Assembly: GCA_030490835.1 (NCBI GenBank)
Contig: CM059975.1
Location: forward strand, 50,025,174 to 50,089,173
Length of the DNA stretch: 64,000 nucleotides
Source of the DNA: Annona cherimola
Taxonomy: Eukaryota > Streptophyta > Magnoliopsida > Magnoliales > Annonaceae
Reading direction: 5' to 3'
Shown here: positions 1 through 12,100 of the stretch, in pieces
How positions within the stretch are numbered: the stretch's first letter is position 1
Layout: every line of letters starts with the position of its first letter
Translations under genes and position numbers: made by a program
Notes under the pieces: model-generated
What the model was told of the DNA's origin: nothing
The model's input: the letters and a program-made list of their open reading frames with translations, nothing else
Database searches by the model: none

Positions 1-2700
1 AAATTCTATTACTCCTACGATTTTCACCTTAGTTCGTCCCAAGCAAGTTCTCATTGCTTTTCCTACCCATTTTCACACAACTTCAGTACCCCAGCCCTCT
101 CATCGACATTTCATTAAACACCTAATATGCATCTTTCATAAACCATGAAGATATCTAGGAAAAAATGAATGGATCTATACTATGAACTACCAATCCAACA
201 ATTATCATTCCTAAATCACCCCACAAGTGCATTTCATCATAAAACCCTCAAATCCAATAAAAATGCAACTTCTCAAATCTTGGTTTTTTCTATAAAACCT
301 CCCCGAATCCACAAATCAAACCACGACACCTACATACAATGTTCTAACCATAATTTAGAAATAAAATCTCAAAGAAAATCTAGAAAGAAGCATCCTACTT
401 ACCTTATTTGAAGAAATCCCTAAAATCTCCCAAATCCCATGGACCCTCTTGGCTCCATCAAGTTCATCTTCTCTCCATGATGCTAAAGGATGTGATTATA
501 AGATTCTCTAAGTGAGATTTCAAGCCTGGGAACTCGAGAGAGAAAGAGAGGAAGAAGACAACGAGACAAGGAAAAATTGAAATAAAAAATAGCACAATCC
601 TTCAAATAGCTACACTAGAAACATGAATTGTGCTTCTCATGACACCATGTAAACGTCTGGCCGTGGCGAGGCTTCAAGAAAAATACGGTCCATGCTGCTA
701 TCATTCCCCAAATCCTCTATGCTTCTTAATTTTTGCCCACTTCTTACCTCTTGTCATCAACTTGTGCCTTATTAAACACCTCCATTATCACCCTCCAAGC
801 ATTAGTCAATCCAAAATAAGTTCATAAAATTACATTCTAAGTTTAACACATTTCCATACTTTCTCTAATCACTTCTCCCACCAAACTACTCTCATTAAAT
901 CCACATTCCCTATTTAATCATCAAATATCATTCCAACATTTCCGCATATCACACCTACCCTTAATATCTCGTTCATACTAAACCAATCTCATATCATTTT
1001 CAAGATTTAGGATTTACATCGAGATTCTTAGGGATTAGAGGGTTACCATTCTTAGTTTCTTATTTTCACCTAGCTGATCCTCCTTAGTATGGCCATGGAG
1101 AGAGTTGTGTCAAATGCCTTCTTCCACTTGTTCATAAGAACGAGAAATGAGATATCTCAAGATGCTAGGGAGAGTGAAGTAGATAGTTATTGGAATCTGC
1201 TCATTAAGTGGAAGAGGTGCCTTCATCTTTGGAGCTAGTACCCATCATCTGGCTACATGTTTAGAAAATATTTTATCATCCTTCTGTTTTAGAGCTTCCA
1301 AGCTCACCCTTTGGTGTGCAGCATTTAACTTGTAGAAGAACTAGTCCATGAAGCCAAATGACTTGTTCCCAAAATTCAATTAAGGCAATCCAGTAATGTA
1401 TACCACTCAAGAGCATCCTTCTTCGAGCTATGTTAGAACGATCTTATTAGGACTTCATTTTTTACCATCAACTATAAGATGTCACAAAAGGCTTTAAGAT
1501 AGGTCCTTGGGCAAGAATCTCCTTCATATATAATCAGTTTTGTCATTAATGCCATACCATGCACTCCAAGGGAGAGACTTTTTTTATGATTTCTTTTTGC
1601 AATATCGCTTATATTTTGTTAACAAGCCAAGCCAAGCCCAATTCACCTTATCATTTTCCTCTACTAACGACTACCAACAATATACATCAACAAGTGAGAA
1701 GTCTAATGTGCCTAAAATGAACGACAATGATCCCTACAGGGATCGAAACCCCAAACGCCTAGACACAAGCCAAGACTTTTGCCAAATGGGCTACTCACGT
1801 GTTGGCCATTAGCAAATCACAACGAGATGGAAGGTAGGGTGGGGTTTGTCCGGTGAGCAAGCCATGCCAGTATGGACTTCATCAGTATCGACTAAAGGCA
1901 CTGCTGTTTTTTAGGCAGTAAAGTTTTTAGCCTTTTGAGAACGTTTGTTTACTGCGGTCAAACCTTTTACGGGGTAAGCTGGGAAAAGCTACGCCAGGAT
2001 AAGATCCGACAAGGTGTTTCTCGCTAGATGCACAATCGTGCGGGTAACAATTAAATTTGTTTAAGATATAAATAAATGGGCTTTGATCCCATGTATCGGG
2101 TTTCAAGTTGTACCCCTTGGGACCTTACATTTTTTGATATTTCAATTAACTAAATACTACAAAATCTACCAACAAAAATATATTCTAAAAGCATTACGTA
2201 AGTAAACAAGCGCTAACAAAAGCAATATCATTAGAGAAACTAAAACAATGTTGTGAAGTTGTAATAGATCAAAGGTTTTGAGGAAATTCGATCAACCACA
2301 TTAAATCAATCGTTGAAAAAGTTATGGAAATGAAGCAATAAATAAATAAAAAATTCAAGCTATTTAGAAGTGATCCATGTCGGATTAGTCATTTGTAAAC
2401 ATAAATGAATTCTAACTGTGGTCACATGTTTAAACAGCCTAATCCTAATTGCCAAAAACAGTCCCCGCCAACCTTATACGCTGGTTGACAACCACATTCG
2501 ACCAAAAAGGTGGTCTTGGGTGTAGGATAATATCACAGGCCCATGTCAGATCAGAAGGGAACTAGCTTCTGCATGTTGGTCTTTAGGTATCCCTCTTAGC
2601 TCGAGTTAAAATATAAACTTAAATAGGCACCTCACACCATGGACCACAATTTTGTTAGGCTGTGAGCCAACAGCAGAATGCAAAAATAGACTAAAAAGCC
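1..2700. other. Unassigned sequence left of BB
   Basis: No coding region here could be tied to a known family. The only open frames are short, and none shows a recognisable motif. Part of this block (roughly 1-600) has the look of minus-strand LTR sequence, because it is C-rich on the plus strand and contains purine tracts, but I found no matching second LTR or target duplication in the window. A moderately GC-rich segment at about 1800-2110 was also inspected without result. The 3' UTR and poly(A) site of BB should fall somewhere between about 2500 and 3135. I could not identify a convincing polyadenylation signal. Confidence 0.4.
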
Positions 2701-3135
2701 AACCATAAGTGCCAGCCAGCCACCACTGACACATTCCAACTATTTTCCTCCCACAACATTTTTTAGTGACATGCAAGCTGCTGCTCAGTGCATTGCATCA
2801 CATGTGGTAATTTAGGCAGCCTGCGTTACAAAGAGAAAGCACAGAAAGCCATAGAATTTCTGGATCAGCTCAAGCAGAGTTGTATTGTATGGAAGATGAC
2901 CACTGATTACATGAAACCCTCTACATCAACTAGAACTGACAAAAACCCAGATGACAATCAACAATTATTGTATTCTAAGATGGTTCTTTATCTAGCAAGA
3001 TGTGGAAGGAACACAAAAAGTGATGGGAATCACCCCAGTTCATGTTAAACTCCACGTGGAGAAGCCGAATTCATGGGAGAAATGCACGTGTCCAGGCCTG
3101 TGGGAAAAAAAGGAGTGAATAAGCTCTCCAAATGT

Positions 3136-3186
3136 CTAATGCTTGGATTCCTCGCCAAATACCTCAGTATAGCAAACTGGGCATGC
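3136..3186 (-). CDS. BB: BB last coding exon
   Basis: After a 94-bp intron (acceptor GTCCAG) it encodes ACPVCYTEVFGEESKH and the TAG stop. It supplies the last two RING cysteines and the conserved EVFGE C-terminus. Confidence 0.93.
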   Translation of the reverse strand, partial: ACPVCYTEVFGEESKH

Positions 3187-6100
3187 CTGGACAAATGACA
3201 ACATAATGTCAACAGCTGTGAAAGAAATTTACTTTGACAGATCAGTTCATAGTGAAATGTTAAAAAGAATCTAGACAGACCTTGTTGATGCCAAGCCATC
3301 TGGTCACACAGCCTGCATGGTAGATGTGCTTGCATGGCAGTGTAATTTGCCGTTCACCTCTTTTGTACTCCATCTGGCAAATCACACACCTATAACCAAG
3401 CAAAAAGCAGATATTATCAGACACGATCATTTAGAAATGCAAAGGAACTGAATAGAACTCACACCAGTACAATTCTCCTTTCAGGAAAGGCTAAAATGTA
3501 GAGTTTCAGCAAGAGGACATCTGTGGATAGATGAGTAAAGTAGTGTGGTGCAAAACAAATTACTCTAGCAATAATTTGTACCAGATCCTGTCTCAAGTTC
3601 TGAAATTCACACACTTCTGTCAGTGGGCAATCAGGAAAAGCTAAGTCCAAACGAAGACCACTTATCAGAGAAAACCCTCAAACGACAATATTGAATGCGT
3701 CAGAAGACAAGGTAATATTTCTCCTTTGTCAGGCATGATAAGCAGTGGACATCTTATATTCGCCATCGGATGCATGATCGAATGAACTGCTCCTCAGTGT
3801 CAAACACTAGCGACCTTTCCAATGAGTCAGAAGACATGATACTACTACTTTATGGTAGTTGCTTTCTGCAACTATTTGACAGTTCTCTGCTTAAAGCTAA
3901 TATTTGGGCATGCTTCAGATACATTGCAAATATATGAATATCTAACAGTTTCAGGAATTTGTTGTTTTATTTTTTGTGCTTTGTTTTAGTTCTTTTCATT
4001 GTTTGATGCACAATTAACTCAGTTGAACAAAAATAAAAAGAATAATATTTCCCATAGCCACCATCAAGTAGATAGGAAAAACTAACATTTCCTATGTGTT
4101 AAATAGACAGGAAAGTATATGATTGCCCATAATGACCTTCAAATAGACAGGAAAGGATATGACTGACCAACTTCGACAACAAGGTATTCACTTGTTGAAA
4201 AGGCAAAAGCTTATGAGATGAGATTTCATAAAACGGAAGTGATCCCGTGCAATGGTTTTCATAATAGGTGGTGAAAATGCTTCATTTCCAGTCTAAAGTA
4301 ATAGTTTTCAACAATTAAATTTGTTATTCATCTTTGGCATTTTTTCTAAGTTAGATTCCGAAAAATGTCATTTATAAACTCATGGACTACAGTGAGACAA
4401 TTTTAACAAGATGCATTAACTATCAAATTAGATAAATTTTACTCGAATCTCTGAACTACATAGCCTTCTGAATCTTATATAAACAAAATAATGCCAAAGA
4501 TGTTCAATGAATCAGATTTTAGGAACTACTAAATCAGACAGGATATGAAGCATTTTCACTGCATCTGGTGAAAACATTTGCATGTGATCATTATACCGCA
4601 CGGATAGTACTCAACAATGGTGACATTCATGAGAGCCACCAAGTTCATAAAGCCTGCTAATTTACCTCTAAAACTGGTGGAATCGATGCAAAAATTGCTG
4701 CATATGCAAGTGACATGCATACAGGAGAACAGAAATGCACATTGGGATGAACAGCTCCCGTAGGGAAAAGGTAATCGATTAGATGTTTTTGAAATGGCTG
4801 ATTTATAAGATGGATTTTAATTTTTAGAGGTATTGGATTTTTACAAAAATTGCGTTTATGCATATGATTTGAAACTTATTGTAAATATGCCTATGGATAT
4901 TTAACATATCTTTAGTTATGCCCATGGCAAGTTTCAACCTCCTGGATTTTATAAACATTCTTAACTTTTTGATAAATCCAAACCACCCATTATTAAAGTA
5001 AATTTAGTTAATATATCAAAAACACCATGATTGGATTACTTGGTGGATGCTAATAAATATAAAATTTATGAAATTGTATTAAAATTGATTATGGTCTACC
5101 AAGATATCCAACCAAGGTGATCTTTGGAATATTAACTAAATTCACATTAATACACAGTAGTTTGCATTGATTAAAAAGTTGGTAATCTTTACAAAAACCA
5201 AGAGATTGATGCTTGCCATGGCATGACTACAAATATTTTAGATATTCATAGGCATATTTGCAATAAGTTTCAAATTATAGGCATAATGCAATTTGTGTAA
5301 TAAATAATAGGTATAAGAACAAATAACTCTAATTTTTTATGACACCAGTAAATATGTTTAATTGATTGGAAAGAGAGGCATGCTGACACAAGATTATGCA
5401 TTTTTGCTAACTTTGAAAATAAATTTTTCAAAAGAACATGCCACAAAAATTTGGCATTACCGTTCACGTCTTGACTTCTTTATGGGGAAGAAGCCACGCT
5501 TGTATTTTGAAATTGGAAGTGAAGAGATTCGTTCTTGTGAAAGGCCTCGGCTCTGAGTTCCAACTGCTTCTCCTAAATCAAGTAATTCCTGTAAATTAAA
5601 CCTTTTCTCATTAAGTGATCAACTAAAGCTATTCAACTGCCTAGACTTCAATAAAGGAAATGAAGCACAAACCGCTATCAATTCTTTCAACAGACATTAG
5701 AGTCAATTGCTTTCATTACAAAGATTCCATCAGCAGATGATTTGAACGAAAAAAACAATGCAAAGTCCTGGCTTCCCACTTCAAATTGCAAAAACTAAAA
5801 GTTGCTAGCATGTTCAGCGCATTGCATTGTTGCAAACAATGGGCCGTATTCAAAGAATTTATCACAGCAATATGTTATCAGCTCTTGCTTTCCTTGGAAA
5901 ATATTTTTACGACCTAAGAGACTCAAACCTTGGACATCTAACACACACCTGTGGTGTCCACTATTAAAATATCCACAATTAACCGTCCATATGAAATGGT
6001 GCGAAACACATAAAACCCATGTGGAAGTCTGTTAAGAAATTAGGAAACAATATTGTCATTGGTTGATTTCTTCATTTTGGCTCCCTCTGAAACACTCGGC

Positions 6101-9100
6101 ACCTTTAACTAGGGAAATGATTAATTTTATCACCCATGGCTCTAATGCTTTCAGAAGATAAACCTTTGATTTTCTCCATGAAAGTTTACAGAGGATAAGT
6201 TCTCACATTATGCATAAGACCAACCTTTGAGGTTCATTTTTAGAGTTTTATAGTTGGGCTGATTATTTATGTTTTCACATAAATTAACTTCAGTTGGATA
6301 ATCAATGGTCCATCAATAATAATTTCAGTTTCACGGGGTGATCTATGGTCCAACATTAAACCCACACAAATCATTTAAACTTTTGGTTAAGCTGTTGGAA
6401 ACAGTTTTCCAGTTTGTAGCTCATCTCAAAATTCTCAGAACAGAAAAGAATAAACGAAAAAAAGGACAAAAATAAAAATCTCAGCAAGATATGAGGATGG
6501 ATGAAAATCTGGGAAACAATACTATCTCCATCTTCAAAACTGGATAGTAAAAATACAATCTGATAAAGGAATAATACTGCCTAGATTAATTTTTAAAGAG
6601 GAACAAAATATCTGTATCTGCTGGCAAGGATGCTAAGGATGGAGAGACTTGCAAGAATGCGATGACGAGGCTGCTATACTAAGAATTTTGAGATGTAAAG
6701 AGTGAAAACACAGAAGATTATGGGTTAAGTAGAAAGTGACATAGAAAAAACTAGCTAATGGTAAGTGTTGTATATATTCATATTCAGGATTCATGCTGAC
6801 CTGGTTAACAAATATATTCCGATTGTTACATTGAAAACTGTTTCTAAGATGAGTTGTAAAGTTGATTTTTATTATGCAATATGAAAAGTAAGATTAAGGA
6901 TGTGTTCAGGAAGTAATAAAACTTTTGGATGCAAAGTTTTTTGTGTAGTTGAATGGGAGAAGATAATGTAATATAATAGAGGTAATAATGAAGAATAAAG
7001 AGAATAAAATTAAAATGGATAGGTTAGTTGTATAGGTAGCTGTATAGAAATGATTGAAAAAGTAGAGTAATTGTATAGGAAGATATTAAGAAATAATTAA
7101 AAATAGGGTAATTGTGAAGAGTGAAAAGTTTTAGATTGAAAAGTTTTGGTTTGAGAAGTTGTTGGTGTAACCAAACATACCTTAAGTCATTTCACACTAC
7201 TGTTTAAACCAGTTTGAACAATATCAGTCCATTTGGTTGAATTACAAGTTCACCCCTAATGACATTGGTTAGCTAATATGCATTAGTAGGTACTTCTTTC
7301 CTTTCAATAGATGCCTGTCCAGCACATGCACAAACGAACCATCCTTCTGTATACCAATTTCCCTGCCCATCTGGCAGACATTTGATAGATCGCAGCAGAA
7401 GGCAGATATAACCATGATTCTGCCATGGCCCAAACCAGGTGCTTTTAGCTTTCTATTTGTTCTGCCCATCCTGCACCTCCAGATGGCATATGTCTGGATC
7501 AGGGCCAATGGACGCATAAAACAATGATCACAACAGAACAAGCCATGCAGCTTTGTAATACCTGTTCAATTAGTAAATGTTTTTATTAAGAGTGGACATG
7601 TAATGTAAAAGCAATGGCTTGCAACACCAAATGAGAGAGACAGAGACAAAGCAAGAGAGATCGTATTCTGTCAGCAATGCAGATTCTTGCAAATGATCGT
7701 CCTAGAATACAAGTTAAACTCTACATTGCTGATTGTAAATCAAATTTTGAAATATCTGCAACATGCCATGCGCATAGGCTTTATATAAACACTGTTGGGC
7801 ACAACAGTGAACTTTTGGTAAAGCATAGTGTTCTGCATGATGATTTTGTCTTCCAAGACCTCTTAGTAGAATTTGCTTCCCAAAATACAATGACAGTACA
7901 TCCCTACTTGAAGATTTAACATCATTAGCAGTTCAAAATAGTAATGCCTTCTTCCAACAAAATCTGCATTTTGCTTGATAATATAAGATAAAAAGAATGA
8001 TCAAGTTTTTCCAGCAAACCTCGTAAGTCATATTGTCTGGATCAATATTATCTTGCCAAATGACCTGCCGTTGATGAAAAGGAAAGCCTTAATTAGTTGT
8101 TTCTGACAAGAAAACATACCAGTAAATTTATAATTGATAGAAGCCTCTTTGAGTGCACAAAATATAATGGCCATGTCGTTTCCGAAAATTCAAAAACATG
8201 AAAGCCCTCTAGAGTCTAGACCATAAAAATAGTATAGATATAATGTAGATCAAACACACATTACTTTTTAAAATAATCTTAACAGCATCAGTTCCATAAA
8301 ATTTTAGTATTTTAGGATATTTTATCTTCTGAATTGTTCACTAATTTATTTATAATTTTCATTATTTTCTTTATGGGTCATTTTTGAGGCAGTATAAAAT
8401 CTTGATAAGTGTAAAATAGTCCAATCCACTTTCTAATTTATAAATTCTATTATTTATTTTAAACGTTTTTAGATAAATTGATATAAAATATATATTCTGT
8501 TTTAAATGTTTTTAAAATATATAATATTTATATTCTTTTGAAATATTTTATCGAACATAAAATTATTTTCAGTCATAGTGTTTACTTAATTATCTGGTAA
8601 TAATTTTCTCGATTTTTAATTTTCAAAAATTTAATGAAATAGTTTAGCAAAAATATTGATAATTTCTCTAAAATTAGCTAAATTTTCTTTTTTAAGTTTC
8701 ACAAATTTCCTCATCCAGAGAAGTTGCAAACACTGATCTAGATAAGTTATACCCATACAAGGATTAAGAATTTTTGGGGTCGTTTTCTGTTTTCATAGAG
8801 TTCCATTGTAAAATATACTAAGAACTTGAAACAATAAATTTTGACTTCAAAATAACTAAAATAAGAATAAGATTTTATTTGAAGTTTGGAACAATAGATA
8901 TTGACTTGAATTAACAATTAAAATAAGAACGAGATTTTGTTTTGACTATGGAACAATTTTAACCTTGAAATAAATGAAATGTGAATAAATTTTGAGAAGT
9001 GATCCCATTAGCCTGGGTAAGCAAATGTCTCGCCTAGCCTACCTCAAAAAAACTCATTTACAATTTTTTTTTGTTTTTTCTTCATATACTTGTTTATCTA

Positions 9101-12100
9101 AGTGTATTTAACGGACCCCGGTTCAATGCACCCGGGTGCATTGAGTCTCAATACAACCAGGTGTACTTCACCATTTTTTTATTTTTTTTTGAAAATTTTT
9201 TTACACAACTGTTAATGTAAGTGTATTTAACATGTGTATAAGTTTTTATCATTTTTGGATATTTTTAGATATTTGTTTTGAATTTTTTAAAATCATTGGC
9301 ATTTTTAGTAATTTAAAATTACTAAAAATGCCACTGATTTTAAAAAATCCGAAAAAAATATCTAAAAATCTTTTAAAATAGTAAAAATTTATACACATGT
9401 TAAATACACTTACATTAACATTTTCATAAAAAAAAATTTCAAAAAAAGTAAAAAAAAAAAAAAAAGAGGTGAAGTACACCCGAGTGCATTGAGGCTCAAT
9501 GAACCGGGTGCATTGAACTAGGGTCCGTATTTAACATGGACAAATGATCCTGTTAACCTGGGCTACGCAAATGTCCCACTTAGCCTACCTCAAAAAACCC
9601 ATTTAAAAATAATTTTTTTTGTTTTTTCTTCACATACTCGTTTATCTATTTAACATAAACTAAGTTCAAAAAAAAAAGTTATTTTAAATAGGATTTTTGA
9701 GGTAGACTAAGTGGGGCATTTACTTATCCTGGGCTAACAGGATCATTCCTCTTTTTGAATGAGGAGTGATCCTGTTAGCCCGGGCTAAGTAAATGTCTCA
9801 CTTAGTTCACCTTAAAAAACCTATTTACAACAACTTTTTTTTACTTTTTTCTTCGTGCACTTGTTTATCTAAGTGTATTTAACATATAGACCAAATTTTA
9901 CCATTTTTGAATATGTTTATCTATTTTTTTAAGATTTTTAAACATCTATGTGTATATATGTATTTAAAATACCCTTATTTTTAAAAATCTACAAAAAATA
10001 TATACACATCCAAAAATGGTAAAACTTAATTTATATATTAAATACACTTAGATAAACAAGTGTATGAAGAAAAAAGCAAAAAAAAAAATATTTTAAATAG
10101 AATTTTTGAGGTGGGCTAAGTGGGGCATTTACTTAGCCTGGGCTAACAGAATCATTCCTCTTTTTGGATATGCGTATATATTTTTTTAAGATTTTTAAAC
10201 ATAGGAATATTTTAAACATATATATACACAGATATTTAAAAATCTCAAAAAAATATAAATGGGCTAAGCAGGGCATTTGCTTAACCCGGACTAACAAGAT
10301 CACTTCTCTTTAACATATAATCCAAGTTTTATCATTTTTGGATGTGTATATATTTTTTCGAAATTTTTAAACACCTATGTGTATATATGTATTTAAAATA
10401 CCTTTATCTTTAAAAATCTCGAAAAAATATACACATCCAAAATTGATAAAACTTTGTTTATATGTTAAATAAACTTAAATAAACAAGTTTTTGAAGAAAA
10501 AATTTAAAAAAATGTTGTAAATGGATTTTTTTGAAGTGTGCTAAGCAAGGTCTTTACTTAGCCCGAGCTAACAGGATCATTTCATTCAAAATTTTGTACA
10601 ATGCTATAAAGCTGAAGCAATACTAGATCTTAATTTGATAAAGTTGAAGTGAGCTATAAAAATCATTTCACTCACTCACATGATTACAATGCTATATATG
10701 TTACACCTATCTACAAGGCTTAGTGTGTAAAATGGTTATGCCTTATTACAATGACTACAATATAAATTACTATTTTTAGCCATAAGGAAAGTAGTGTGGT
10801 ATCTTTTTAATAAGTTTCAAGTGGCCATAGCCTCATTTTTCTTCTTTAACTATTTATTACTTTTTTTGACAGATATTGTTGAAATTATTTAGGAATTTAT
10901 TATTAAGTTTTGTAAATTTTGTAATAAAATTTTCTCACTTAATAGTTTTGCATATTCATGTTATAGTTGAATTTCCTACTCACAGAGAATTATTCTCACC
11001 TAGTTTTATTTTATTGCTTTACAAAGAGATAAAGAATAATAAGTACTTACAGAGAATTATTCTCACCTATTTTTATTTAATTGCTTTGCAAAGAGAGAGA
11101 ATAATGAGAAGTACAGTTGCAAGTGCTTTATAGGAATAGCATGGAAAGGAAGTATATTTATTTGGCATGACTTGTCTTACACCTAATACAGGAGAGACTT
11201 TACACCAGTTGAGATTCTTCATAATCTTATTGGGGAGTTTTATTCCGCTTAGATTTATTTTATTTTAACCAGGGTTTCGTTAACAATTTCAGAAACACTA
11301 TATATGAGAACAAGATCAGAACAAAGATAGGAATTTCGCAGCAACATACAGAATGATAACTTGTAAAATAAGAAGGATACTGATTGAATGCAGCTAGCTG
11401 TGTTGACACATCAGTGCAACCAGTTGCTTTTCATTAGAAGATTAAAGGCCCCACATGTAGCTGGATGAACCAATGCATAGCATATCGAAGTTTTCAATCA
11501 AATTGATTTTTGGCATCGTAGACAAATACATGCGAATGCAAATTTTAAATGGATAAAGTGAAAAAACATATTTTAAATTAGGGTGCATTGGGTATGGGTA
11601 GGGAGAAGTAGAAAGTGCATAACATACTTTCATATGATTTTACATCTCAACTGACTACCCTACTTTTTCCATTACTATTCCATACAAATATCCTGTTTAT
11701 TCCCACTTTATCCTATCACATCACATCACTCTCTTACTTTTTTAAATTTTTTCCATTTTGACTAGTTTCGTCTGCCCAAACAGACCCTCAGAAAAAGCAA
11801 CCGGTTGTCTGACAAGCCAATGCAACCAGTTACATTAGATCAGTGCCAAATGAGAAAAATCAAGCAAAGAATCCAAGAAAACTCCAACCAACAAATGGAG
11901 GGAAATTTGCGCCATACCCCCTCTAAATTTGCGTATTAGTATTTTAGACCCCGACGTTTGCGTATTAGCATATTAAACCCTAATAAGTTTCATCATTTGC
12001 ATTTTAAACCCTCCGCCCTAACATCGGCTGTCATGCGCCGTTTAGTCGAGTGTAATGACGAAAATAACCCCCAATAAAACAAAATCATAGCAGCTAGCAC

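Noticed and set aside
2788..3048. 86-codon plus-strand frame near the BB 3' end
   Set aside because: It lies antisense to the presumed BB 3' UTR and has no domain or splice support.
7269..7541. 90-codon minus-strand frame in BB intron 5
   Set aside because: No BB motif, no fitting splice phases and no recognisable domain. The BB exons join in frame without it.
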